Source: JAJFFW01 sp963922595 (GTDB lineage Bacteria; Pseudomonadota; Alphaproteobacteria; Caulobacterales; Parvularculaceae). Taken from it: 64,000 bases of DNA. Below, piece after piece: positions 25,901 through 33,745 of the stretch (its first letter is position 1; each line of letters starts with the position of its first letter). The stretch lies in the NCBI GenBank assembly GCA_963922595.1, contig CAWUIM010000008.1:13263-77262 (forward strand), read 5' to 3'. A program made the translations under genes and the position numbers. The notes below the pieces were generated by a model that saw only the letters and a list, made by a program, of their open reading frames with translations, did not search any database and was not told the origin of the DNA.

Positions 25901-26648
25901 CGCCGACCGCAGGCCGCTTTGATCGCGCAAGCGGCAGCTTTGAGGCTGCGACGCCGATGGGCGGCGTCATGCGTGGGTGGTAAACGCCGGTTTCAGGATA
26001 TTCCACCGGATCAGCAGGATCGAGCGTTCCGACAAGCGCCGCACGTGGGCCGGCCGCATAGCGATCAATCAATTGCGCGATCATGTTGCGCACATTGTCT
26101 TCCGACCCGGCGAGCCAGTATTGGAGCATCAAAAAGTAGACGCGAACGTCCTGAGCGGCGCCCGGGATATATTTCAGAATTTTCGGCAGCTGACGGAGCA
26201 TTTTCGCCTGCTGCGCGCCGTTCTTTGCTTTATCGGAAGACCCGCGCAATTTCTTTAAGAGCGCGAGCGGACCCGATTGCGGCTTGTCCATGCGGAAGCG
26301 GCCGAGCCGCGTGAGTTTGACAATCTCCGGCGCTGAAAGCGCGCCCACAAACGCGTCGCAAGATGCCGCGCGCTTTTGAAGCGCCGGAAGGACCGGTTTG
26401 ATTTGCCCTTCAAGAAACAGCATCCCCGCGATGATGATGTCCGCCTTTTCGATATCGGCGATGGCATCGGCGGCGGCGTCCGCGTCGCTTTCCCAGAGAT
26501 TTGCGGCGTGCGCGGTCAGGGTGAGGCCAGGGATCTGGCGGCGTAAAGTCTTGCGCGCTTGCGCCACAGCGCCGGCGAGGTGCGCGTCCATGCCGATGAC
26601 GACGACACGGACCGGCGTTACCGGAGGGATGCCAGCGCTACCGTCCAT
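22923..26648 (-). CDS. bchH: Magnesium chelatase subunit H (BchH)
   Basis: A 1241-residue porphyrin-binding subunit that inserts Mg into protoporphyrin IX together with BchI and BchD. Recognisable blocks include LHFGTHGALEFMPGKHTGLSGDCWPDYLIGDLPNFYFYAANNPSEA, GRNIHGFDPFRLPS, ATLSGIFRDLLPMQ and TTGQVDPWVYQQI. ATG 26648 overlaps the end of bchB by 11 bp; the start at 26678 is inside bchB. bchI and bchD are absent from this window, which is unusual for a cluster of this completeness. Confidence 0.96.
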   Translation of the reverse strand: MDGSAGIPPVTPVRVVVIGMDAHLAGAVAQARKTLRRQIPGLTLTAHAANLWESDADAAADAIADIEKADIIIAGMLFLEGQIKPVLPALQKRAASCDAFVGALSAPEIVKLTRLGRFRMDKPQSGPLALLKKLRGSSDKAKNGAQQAKMLRQLPKILKYIPGAAQDVRVYFLMLQYWLAGSEDNVRNMIAQLIDRYAAGPRAALVGTLDPADPVEYPETGVYHPRMTPPIGVAASKLPLARSKRPAVGVLILRSYALSKDAGHYDGVIEALEARGLRVIPAFASGLDAREAIEKYFVKGGRAIVDAVVSLSGFSLVGGPAYNDAKAAADILERLNVPYLTGQALEFQSLSQWGSDSRGLTPIESTMMVAIPEIDGAANPIVFGGRAGPEATQCGGCHRGCEFEAANEEKRILPCPERAEMLAARVEKLINLRTTPRASRKLAIVLFNFPPNSGAVGTAAYLAVFESLFNTLKALKRDGYSIDLPATSDELRDRILNGNAERYGADANVHASVPADVHIRRERKLGDIEAQWGPAPGRHNTDGRSIFIHGEQFGEVFVGVQPSFGYEGDPMRLLFEKGFAPTHAFAAFYRYLREDFGASAVLHFGTHGALEFMPGKHTGLSGDCWPDYLIGDLPNFYFYAANNPSEAAIAKRRSAAVTISYLTPPVTKAELYKELSELRATLTRWRATDPADSTARRNLFSVAAAQAKALELECAETLTEASMDTLRAELDDLEETLIPFGLHVAGETPSREERLDLLAATILDGAAPARATLESIVDGASAKDAARRTRDKTDIEILERLAETNRLLSRNDELDAIVSALDGNFVRPAPGGDLIRNPEILPTGRNIHGFDPFRLPSAFAVADGAAQAKRLLDRHLEASGSLPETIAMVLWGTDNLKSEGGPIAQALALMGARPHVDGYGRVCGADLIPLEDLGRPRIDVMATLSGIFRDLLPMQTRMLADAAYKAAAADEPTDRNFIRKHALAYQAEHGCDLETAALRVFSNADGAYGANVNQLIDSGAWENEDDLADAYAARKSFAFGRGGSAAQQGALLNSILQDVDLAYQNLESVELGVTTVDHYFDTLGGIGRAVKRAKGEDTAVYIGDQTRGDGIVRTLSEQVHLETRTRSLNPKWYEGMLRHGYEGVRQIEAHVTNTMGWSATTGQVDPWVYQQITETFVLDTELHNRLADLNPKSCAKVANRLLEASDRQYWTPDNETLEALRRASEDLEDRIEGLTPASAVA

Positions 26649-28188
26649 AATGCGCCTTCGCGTCATATAAAGTATCAACGCTGATCAAATTGATTTGCTG
26701 CTCGACGGCGTAGCTCTCCGTATTGCGCCGCGCTTTGCCGCGCACGAAGAAGGGAATTTTCTTCAGTTCTTTTTCGGCGTCGGGCGCCCAGCGAATGATA
26801 TTTTCGGCTTGCATCGCTGACGACGGCGCAGGGTCTTCGCTGACTTTGTCGGCTGCTGCTGCGCCGTGACCGCCAAGGTGAGAGGCGCCCGCCGCGTCAT
26901 TGAATTCAAAATCGTCGCGGAACATGTGCAATAGGTGCTCTTCAAGGCCCATCACCAGCGGGTGTACCCATGTGTCGAAGAGCACATTCGCCCCTTCAAA
27001 TCCCATTTGAGGGCTGAAGCGCGCTGGAAAGTCTTGTACGTGCACGGGTGCGGAAATTACCGCACACGGAAGGCCAAGGCGTTTCGCAATGTGACGTTCC
27101 ATCTGTGTACCGAGCACAAGCTCTGGCTGGGCGGCGGCAATTTTTTCTTCGACTTCAAGGTAATCGTCGGTGATAAGGGGCTCGACGCCATATTTTTGCG
27201 CTGCTGCGCGCACGTCGCGGGCGAATTCGCGATTATAGCAACCAAGGCCGACCACATCGAAACCGAGTTCTTCAGCCGCGACGCGGGCCACCGCTACGGC
27301 ATGCGTGGCGTCGCCGAAGATAAAGACCCGTTTTCCTGTGAGGTAAGTCGAATCAATCGAGCGCGACCACCAACCCATATTGCCTTGCTGTAGGTCATCC
27401 GGAACGTCGATTCCTACTAGCGCGGCGACTTCGTCAATGAAGTCATTTGTGGCGCCGACCCCAATTGGAACAATCGTGGTGAACGGCATCTTTAATTCGC
27501 GCTTCAACCAACGCGCCGCCGTATCTGCGATCTCCGGGTACAGAACGACGTTGAAGTCGGCGGCGCTAAGCCGCGCCAGGTCAGCGGCGGTTGCATTGAG
27601 TGGAGCGACGACGTTGACGTCGATACCAAGGGCGGACAGTAGTCCTGTGATTTCTTTGACGTCGTCACGGTGGCGAAAGCCAAGCGCCGTCGGGCCTAAA
27701 ATGTTACAGGAAGGGCGTCCAGTGCGCAGCGAGACCTTTTCGGCGTCGCGGACGACCAGTGTTCGCGTCAACTGATAGAAGGTCTCGGCCGCCCCCCAAT
27801 TTTCCTTTCGCTGGTAGGAAGGCAATTCGAGCGGAATAACCGGCGCAGGCAGTGCGAGAGCCTTCGCCAATCCGCCGGGGTCGTCTTGAATGAGTTCAGC
27901 CGTACACGATGCACCCACCAAAATCGCATTCGGCCTAAATCGTTCATAAGCGTTTTTTGCCGCGACCTTAAAAATCTCCGCCGTATCCGAACCGAGATCG
28001 CGCGCTTCGAAGGTTGTGTAGGTCACCGGCGGGCGCGCGTCGCGGCGCTCAATCATCGTGAAGAGAAGATCGGCGTAGGTGTCGCCTTGAGGCGCGTGCA
28101 GCACGTAGTGGACATCTTTCATCGCCGTAGCGACACGCATCGCTCCCACGTGGGGCGGCCCTTCATATGTCCACACGGTCAATTGCAT
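26638..28188 (-). CDS. bchB: Light-independent protochlorophyllide reductase subunit B
   Basis: A 516-residue NifK-like subunit. It begins MQLTVWTYEGPPHVGAMRVATAMKDVHYVLHAPQGDTYADLLFTMIERR, the classical BchB N-terminus, and contains VGASCTAELIQDDPGG, ALGFRHRDDVKEI and the C-terminal PCP-reductase helper domain (APDAEKELKKIPFFVRGKARRNTESYA). The start overlaps the bchN stop as TGATG. Confidence 0.96.
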   Translation of the reverse strand: MQLTVWTYEGPPHVGAMRVATAMKDVHYVLHAPQGDTYADLLFTMIERRDARPPVTYTTFEARDLGSDTAEIFKVAAKNAYERFRPNAILVGASCTAELIQDDPGGLAKALALPAPVIPLELPSYQRKENWGAAETFYQLTRTLVVRDAEKVSLRTGRPSCNILGPTALGFRHRDDVKEITGLLSALGIDVNVVAPLNATAADLARLSAADFNVVLYPEIADTAARWLKRELKMPFTTIVPIGVGATNDFIDEVAALVGIDVPDDLQQGNMGWWSRSIDSTYLTGKRVFIFGDATHAVAVARVAAEELGFDVVGLGCYNREFARDVRAAAQKYGVEPLITDDYLEVEEKIAAAQPELVLGTQMERHIAKRLGLPCAVISAPVHVQDFPARFSPQMGFEGANVLFDTWVHPLVMGLEEHLLHMFRDDFEFNDAAGASHLGGHGAAAADKVSEDPAPSSAMQAENIIRWAPDAEKELKKIPFFVRGKARRNTESYAVEQQINLISVDTLYDAKAHYGR

Positions 28189-29480
28189 CAGACTGCGAGC
28201 CTCGTTCGACGATTGAGCGGACGCGCGAACAGCTCTGCGAGGTCGCCGGCCTGCTCAAAACCGTGAATTGGCGTGAAAACAAGTTCGATCGCCCATTTCG
28301 TGGTGAGGCCTTCCGCTTCAAGTGGGTTGGCGAGACCGAGGCCGCACACTGTAATGTCTGGCCGGGCCTTTCTACACCGGTCAAGCTGCCGATCGACGTC
28401 CTGGCCTTCGCTAAGCTGAAGGTTCGCCGGCAGTCGCCCGAGTTCTTCCGCTAAATGGTCGCGGTGCAGATAGGGCGTCCCGACTTCGATCAGCGACATA
28501 TTCAGTTCGCTGGCGAGAAACCGCGCGATCGGTACTTCCAATTGTGAATCGGGGAAGAAGAAGACGGACTTTCCCGCAAGAGCCTCGCGGTGGCGCTCAA
28601 GAGCTTTTTGCGCCCGAGCGCGCGGTATCGCCACCGCAGCCTCAAAAGCTCTTTCATCGATTGACCACTCGTCGGCGACGGCTTTCAACCAGGCGGTCGT
28701 CCCTTCCACGCCAAGCGGAAAAGGCGCAGCGATCCGCTTGGCGCCGCGATCGTCAAGGAGCCGCGCGGTATCGCCTAAAAACGGTTGCGCCAGAATGTAC
28801 CGCGTATTCGGGCCGATCTCGGTCGGTGACGCCGCGCGGCGCGCCGGAAAGAATTCCACGTTTTCGACGCCGAGCTGGTCAAAAAGCCGCGCGAATTGAT
28901 CTTCCACGATATCGGGCAGGGCGCCCACAACGAGGAGCGATTTTTCCTGTGTGCGCGGTGATTCGCGAAGTTCCGGGACCATGGCGGCGAGGCACGCGTC
29001 CTCGCCTTGAGTAAATGTGGTTTCGATACCGCTTCCGGAATAATTCAGTATACGAACGCCAGGAGAATAGTCTTTTGAAAGGCGTTCTGCTGCGCGCGAG
29101 AGGTCTAGTTTGATGACCTCCGAAGGGCAAGATCCGACCAGGAACAAAAGCTTTATGTCGGGTCTGCGCGCCAGAAGTTTCTTGACCGTTTTGTCGAGTT
29201 CCTCATGGGCGTCGGCGAGGCCGGCGAGATCGCGTTCTTCAATAATGGCGGTTGCAAATCGGGGTTCTGCAAAGATCATCACGCCGGCGGCCGATTGCAT
29301 AAGATGTGCACAGGTGCGCGAGCCGACAATAAGAAAAAACGCGTCCTGCATCTTGCGGTGCAGCCACACAATACCGGTTAAACCGCAAAACACTTCCCGC
29401 TGTCCGCGCTCACGCAAGACGGGATGGGCCGGCCCCTCTGCATGAGGGGCGCAGCCGCCGATATCCAGAGGCGGGCTCAT
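28188..29480 (-). CDS. bchN: Light-independent protochlorophyllide reductase subunit N
   Basis: A 430-residue NifD-like subunit partnered with BchB. Diagnostic blocks are REVFCGLTGIVWLHRKMQDAFFLIVGSRTCAHLMQSAAGVMIFAEPRF and LFLVGSCPSEVIKLDLSRAAERLS, with cluster cysteines in these segments. ATG 29480 overlaps the bchF stop as ATGA; the longer frame from 29735 runs inside bchF and is rejected. Confidence 0.96.
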   Translation of the reverse strand: MSPPLDIGGCAPHAEGPAHPVLRERGQREVFCGLTGIVWLHRKMQDAFFLIVGSRTCAHLMQSAAGVMIFAEPRFATAIIEERDLAGLADAHEELDKTVKKLLARRPDIKLLFLVGSCPSEVIKLDLSRAAERLSKDYSPGVRILNYSGSGIETTFTQGEDACLAAMVPELRESPRTQEKSLLVVGALPDIVEDQFARLFDQLGVENVEFFPARRAASPTEIGPNTRYILAQPFLGDTARLLDDRGAKRIAAPFPLGVEGTTAWLKAVADEWSIDERAFEAAVAIPRARAQKALERHREALAGKSVFFFPDSQLEVPIARFLASELNMSLIEVGTPYLHRDHLAEELGRLPANLQLSEGQDVDRQLDRCRKARPDITVCGLGLANPLEAEGLTTKWAIELVFTPIHGFEQAGDLAELFARPLNRRTRLAV

Positions 29481-29956
29481 GCGGAAGCCCCCATCAGGGT
29501 GTCCGAGGGCGTTTCCAACCGGGCGCGGCGCAATTTCCAGAGATACTGTCCTGCATTGATGACATAAAGCGCGTAAGCCGTGAGCGCGAGCAGCATCTGA
29601 AAATCGGGTGAGCCCACGCCGAGGAACAGGACGAAAAGGTAAGCCGTATGGAGCGCGAGCACGCCCATTGACACGGCATCTTCCCAGAAGAATGCTGGCG
29701 CAAACAGAAATTGTCCGTAGACGTCTTTCTCCCAAATCGCGCCGGTCACCATGATCGCGTACAGAACGAATGTTTTGACGACAACGGAGATTGCAGCGGC
29801 CTCAAAGCCGTTTCCGGAGATGAGATAGGCGACGACAAGCCACGCGCTGATCAAGAATATCGCGAATTGCACCGGAGCGAGGACAGCTTGAACCGTGGTC
29901 CAGGGGGACGTGTCCCTTCGCTTGCGCTGTTCCGACGTATAAAGCGGCTTTTTCAA
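29477..29956 (-). CDS. bchF: 3-vinyl (bacterio)chlorophyllide hydratase (BchF)
   Basis: A 159-residue membrane protein that hydrates the C3 vinyl group. It starts MKKPLYTSEQRKRRDTSPWTTVQAVLAPVQFAIFLIS and has four hydrophobic segments; TGAIWEKDVYGQFLFAPAFFWEDAVSMGVL is the conserved core. First gene of the 15.5-kb minus-strand operon that runs to hemA; its promoter region faces aerR. Confidence 0.95.
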   Translation of the reverse strand: MKKPLYTSEQRKRRDTSPWTTVQAVLAPVQFAIFLISAWLVVAYLISGNGFEAAAISVVVKTFVLYAIMVTGAIWEKDVYGQFLFAPAFFWEDAVSMGVLALHTAYLFVLFLGVGSPDFQMLLALTAYALYVINAGQYLWKLRRARLETPSDTLMGASA

Positions 29957-30390
29957 GCGTACTCCGTGAATTTTGCGTCGCCCCGACCGCTATCGCCGGA
30001 CAAGGCGAGGGGTCTGGCGATATTCAAGAATGTCAATCAAAGTTTACGTCAAAATATGTTGACATGCTAGCGGTATTGGCAAAAAATTACCGGGAGAAAA
30101 AAGGGTCCCCATCGGGGGAAAAAGCAGGTACTGTCAGTCGCAACTAAGATGTATTGCGTGCGGAATACTTCCTACCGCACGATAATCGTCAAATATGACA
30201 AGCTCGTTTTTGCGACTGCGAAGTCGATTATGAATGCGTGACTTTCGGCCTACTGAGCGCAATTCGCAGTTGCAATATTGTTACTTTGTTTAAGCGGCGG
30301 AGGAATTCGACGAGCGTACGGGAAAATAAAGAAGAGACGCCATAAGACAGAGGGGCTCTACACCGCAGTCGCTCCTGGCGGAAAGGCGAA
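29957..30390. promoter_or_regulatory. Divergent bchF / aerR control region with PpsR-type palindromes
   Basis: There is no gene in these 434 bp. CGTCAAAATATGTTGACA at 30047-30064 is a good PpsR palindrome (one mismatch). A second, TGTCAATCAAAGTTTACG at 30031-30048, shares its last two bases, so here the two sites abut rather than lie 8 bp apart. Further right are an inverted repeat CGTGCGG (30157-30163) / CCGCACG (30175-30181) and GTCAAATATGAC just after it. A -10/-35 pair is not clear on either strand. The region must serve both the large bch/puh operon and the regulator genes. Confidence 0.7.
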
Positions 30391-31326
30391 ATGAGCAATT
30401 TTGAGCAAAGTCTGGAAGACCGCTCTGAAGAAGAGCAGGCGCACCGGCATGCCGTTTTGGCCTTTACGGGCTTAGGCGAACGAATTCGTTCATTTTACAA
30501 TCGCGGTAAAAAAGACAAGGATAAAGCCCCAAGCGAAGAGACGCTGGGCGCGCGTGCGTTATTCAATACGATCGAAGGGGAAATAATCCCAAGGCTTATG
30601 CTTACGCACAACGCAACTGTTGAAATAAAGCGCAGCGCTGCAGCGGATCCAACGCTACTATCGTCACAAGATCATGAGCGATTCCTGAAGGCGGTCATGC
30701 AGGAAAGCGCCGCCGGGGCGAATACGATTGCCGAATCCCTGATTGCGCGCGGCGTATCGAAAGAGCGAATCCTGCTTGAATTGCTCGCCTCCGCTGCGCG
30801 GCGGCTGGGCGAACTCTGGGAAGAGGACCTATGCGATTTCACCGATGTCACGATCGGAACCTGCCGCCTACACGAAATAATTCGGAAAAACAGTGGGTTA
30901 AGGGGGTTTCTCGACGGCGAAGCGAGCGCCGGCGGCGCCTCTATTCTTTTATCGACGGCGTGCGGCGACCAACACATTTTAGGCGTCATCATGGTGGCGG
31001 AATTTTTCCGTGCGGCCGGCTGGCGCGTGTGGACTGAGCCCGGTGCCAGCTGCGATGAGCTCTCCAACTTATTACGTGACGAGCATTTTGACATGCTTGC
31101 AATGTCGGTCGCTTGCGATGTATTCGCCGACGATATTGCCTATGACATTAAGCGCTTGCGCGCGTCATCATCGAACAAGGATCTCAAAGTGGTTGTCGGC
31201 GGACAGCTTCTGGCGAGAAACCCGCAGCTTGCAACTAAGATCGGCGCTGACGGCGTTGCGAACGACCCGGAGGCGGCGCCTGAAATGTGCAGGGAGTTGC
31301 TTGCAGCGCATAATGTACACTGCTAA
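30391..31326 (+). CDS. ppaA: Cobalamin-binding photosynthesis regulator AerR/PpaA
   Basis: A 311-residue regulator related to AppA's SCHIC domain and to CarH-type sensors. The B12-binding DxHxxG motif is present as DQHILG (residues 193-198), preceded by the helical cap-like region ASAARRLGELWEEDLCDFTDVTIG (about 133-156). The N-terminal third is variable and charged. It has no DNA-binding domain that I can see, in line with AerR, which acts through CrtJ/PpsR. The gene is immediately upstream of ppsR, 32 bp apart. Light regulation through a cobalamin ligand is known for the family and is inferred here. Confidence 0.9.
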   Translation: MSNFEQSLEDRSEEEQAHRHAVLAFTGLGERIRSFYNRGKKDKDKAPSEETLGARALFNTIEGEIIPRLMLTHNATVEIKRSAAADPTLLSSQDHERFLKAVMQESAAGANTIAESLIARGVSKERILLELLASAARRLGELWEEDLCDFTDVTIGTCRLHEIIRKNSGLRGFLDGEASAGGASILLSTACGDQHILGVIMVAEFFRAAGWRVWTEPGASCDELSNLLRDEHFDMLAMSVACDVFADDIAYDIKRLRASSSNKDLKVVVGGQLLARNPQLATKIGADGVANDPEAAPEMCRELLAAHNVHC

Positions 31327-31358
31327 CACGCGAAGTTTCTGAAAACAGCGGAATTGAA

Positions 31359-32774
31359 ATGGACACAAATGCCAATTCTGGCGAACGGCTTATTTCGTTC
31401 AAAAGCCCGAAACGGTTTTTGTCAAATCTCGATCCAGCCGTAACCGCCAAAGTCGTCGCCTCGGCGGCAGACGTCGCGCTCATTGTTGATAACGGCGTGA
31501 TAAAGGACGTCGCCGTCAGCGCGGGCGAGCTGACCAAAGAGCGGTACGATTCAGAGTGGCGGGGCAAGAAGTGGATTGAAACGGTCACCGTCGAAAGCCG
31601 CTCAAAGATCGAAGAACTTCTGAAAGGCGGGTCATCGACGAAGCCGCACTGGCGTCAGGTCAATCATCCATCCGCCGCAGGACAAGATGTTCCGATAAAA
31701 TACACGGCGGTCAGGACGGGCGAGGGCGACCGCATTGTTGCGCTTGGCCGGGATTTGCGCGCGCTTTCGACATTGCAACAACGCCTTGTCGACGCCCATC
31801 AGGGGCTTGAACGCGACTATAACCGGTTGCGGGAGACCGAAGCGCGATACCGTCTGTTATTCCAGGCGGTTTCCGAACCGGTGATGATCATCGACAGCAC
31901 GTCATACCTCATTGAGGAGGCGAACCCCGCGGCGGAGCGATTTTTTGGCAAGAAAAACGGCCCGTTAAGCGGGCAAACCTTGTTGGCGCTGTTTCCCAAA
32001 AAATCGCAACGCACGATTGAATTGACGGCCGCCGATGTTTTGTCGAACGGCGCTGGATCGACCGATGATCTGCCGCTGAAAGGCGTTCGCCATTGCCGGT
32101 TGAGTTTTTCGCTCTTTCAGATCGACAATAAAATGCGCTTTATCGTTCGCGTTGTCGGCGGCGCGGAGGAAACAGCTGATGAAGCGGCGGCGCAATCGCA
32201 GGTTTTGTCGGTGATCCAGGATATGCCGGACGGTCTCGTGGTGGCGGGCGAGGATCTGCGAATCTTGCAGGCGAATCAGGCGTTTTATGAAATGGCGCGG
32301 TTGCCGGGAACACGGCAAGCGGAAGGCGAACGTCTAGAAAAATTTCTGGGCCGCTCGGCGACAGACATCAATGTTTTGCTCTCCAACATCAAGAACCATG
32401 GGTCTGTCCGCAATTTTTCAACTGTACTGAGAGATCAGTTCGGCTCAGAAGAGCGCGTCGAGGTTTCCGCGGTTCAAGCGCCGTCGGAAGACGGACCGAT
32501 CTTCGGTTTCGCTGTTCGCAATGTGGCGCGCCGGCTTGAGGCTGGACAAAAGATCGGCGAACACCTGCCGCAATCGGTTGATCAGTTGACGGGTCTTGTA
32601 GGCAAAGTGTCGCTGAAAGAGATCGTGCGCGAGTCGACGGATTTGATTGAGCGACTGTGCATCGAAGCTGCACTTGAAATTACGGACGACAATCGCGCGT
32701 CAGCCGCCGAAATGTTAGGGCTGAGCCGACAAGGGCTCTATTCGAAGCTAAAGCGGTTCGGCTTCGACGGTTGA
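31359..32774 (+). CDS. ppsR: Photosynthesis repressor PpsR/CrtJ
   Basis: A 471-residue redox-sensing repressor that binds TGT-N12-ACA. Domain order: N-terminal domain (1-135), coiled-coil Q-linker (about 136-165), PAS1 (about 165-265), PAS2 (about 280-395) and a C-terminal Fis-type helix-turn-helix (NRASAAEMLGLSRQGLYSKLKRFG, about 445-468). I find exactly two cysteines: C246 between the PAS domains and C434 next to the HTH, matching the two redox cysteines of CrtJ/PpsR. It should control the palindromes at 3430, 5500, 30031 and 32784. Confidence 0.96.
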   Translation: MDTNANSGERLISFKSPKRFLSNLDPAVTAKVVASAADVALIVDNGVIKDVAVSAGELTKERYDSEWRGKKWIETVTVESRSKIEELLKGGSSTKPHWRQVNHPSAAGQDVPIKYTAVRTGEGDRIVALGRDLRALSTLQQRLVDAHQGLERDYNRLRETEARYRLLFQAVSEPVMIIDSTSYLIEEANPAAERFFGKKNGPLSGQTLLALFPKKSQRTIELTAADVLSNGAGSTDDLPLKGVRHCRLSFSLFQIDNKMRFIVRVVGGAEETADEAAAQSQVLSVIQDMPDGLVVAGEDLRILQANQAFYEMARLPGTRQAEGERLEKFLGRSATDINVLLSNIKNHGSVRNFSTVLRDQFGSEERVEVSAVQAPSEDGPIFGFAVRNVARRLEAGQKIGEHLPQSVDQLTGLVGKVSLKEIVRESTDLIERLCIEAALEITDDNRASAAEMLGLSRQGLYSKLKRFGFDG

Positions 32775-32783
32775 CATTTCAAG

Positions 32784-32827
32784 CGTCAATTTAAATTGAC
32801 ACTTAATTCTGTAATTCGTACTTTGCA
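32784..32827 (+). promoter_or_regulatory. Tandem PpsR sites and promoter of the bchG operon
   Basis: Site 1 CGTCAATTTAAATTGACA (32784-32801, one mismatch) and site 2 TGTAATTCGTACTTTGCA (32810-32827, one mismatch) are again 8 bp apart. TTGACA at 32796-32801 and TACTTT at 32819-32824 (17-bp spacer) form a promoter inside them. The predicted transcript begins at about 32831, which is also the best start codon of bchG. PpsR would repress the operon encoding the last pigment steps right next to its own gene. Confidence 0.85.
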
Positions 32828-32830
32828 TTG

Positions 32831-33745
32831 GTGTCGAACACGCCAATAGCCCTGCCGGAGAAATCGCTTCCGCCCCTTTCATCGGTGGCGGAATTGTTGA
32901 AGCCGGTCACCTGGTTTGCGCCCATGTGGGCCTTCATGTGCGGCGTCGTTTCTTCCGGCCAATCCTTGAACGAGCGTTGGCTGTTCGCCGCCGCGGGCGT
33001 CGTCCTTGCGGGGCCGCTCGTTTGCGCCGCCAGCCAGGCCGCGAACGATTGGTACGACCGTCACGTGGATGCGATCAACGAGCCAAACCGCCCCATCCCT
33101 TCGGGGCGCATTCCCGGGCGGTGGGGGTTATACATCGCGATTTTCTGGTCCGCTCTTTCTTTGCTGCTCGGCGCCGCCCTCGGTCTCTGGGCTTTCGCCG
33201 CGACCGCCGTCGCCGTTTTTCTTGCGTGGGCCTATAGCGCGCCGCCTTTGCGGTTGAAGATGAACGGCTGGTGGGGAAACGCCGCCGTCGGATTATCTTA
33301 TGAAGGCATCGCCTGGTTCACCGGCGCAGCGGTGATGCTGGGCGCCATGCCGAACGGCTACATCATTGCGTTGGCGGTTCTCTACTCGATCGGCGCGCAT
33401 GGCATCATGACGCTAAACGATTTCAAGGCAATCGAAGGCGATATCCGCATGGGCGTGCGATCGTTGCCGGTGCAGCTCGGCGCGGACAGAGCCGCGAAGC
33501 TCGCTTGTATCGTCATGGCCGCGCCACAGCTCCTCGTGATCATGGGGCTCTTCGCATTATCGCAGCCAATCCACGGATCAATCGTCCTTATACTGTTGGT
33601 CGCGCAATTCTATTTCATGCGCGAAATGCTGAAAGACCCGCGCGCGAAAGCGCCCTGGTACAATGCGACGGGCGTCTCCCTTTATGTTCTTGGCATGTTG
33701 GTGAGCGCGCTCGCGGTGAGAACCATCACAGGAGGCGCAGCGTGA
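32831..33745 (+). CDS. bchG: Bacteriochlorophyll synthase (BchG)
   Basis: UbiA-type membrane prenyltransferase that attaches the geranylgeranyl (later phytyl) tail to bacteriochlorophyllide a. The active-site motif NDWYDRHVDAINEPNRPIPSG has the Asp residues for diphosphate/Mg binding. Eight or nine membrane helices. The N-terminal line-up with other BchG proteins (ELLKPVTWFAPMWAFMCGVVSSG) supports GTG 32831 or TTG 32828; no ribosome site precedes them and the predicted transcription start is at the same place, suggesting a leaderless message. It overlaps the next gene as GTGA. Confidence 0.94.
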   Translation: MSNTPIALPEKSLPPLSSVAELLKPVTWFAPMWAFMCGVVSSGQSLNERWLFAAAGVVLAGPLVCAASQAANDWYDRHVDAINEPNRPIPSGRIPGRWGLYIAIFWSALSLLLGAALGLWAFAATAVAVFLAWAYSAPPLRLKMNGWWGNAAVGLSYEGIAWFTGAAVMLGAMPNGYIIALAVLYSIGAHGIMTLNDFKAIEGDIRMGVRSLPVQLGADRAAKLACIVMAAPQLLVIMGLFALSQPIHGSIVLILLVAQFYFMREMLKDPRAKAPWYNATGVSLYVLGMLVSALAVRTITGGAA

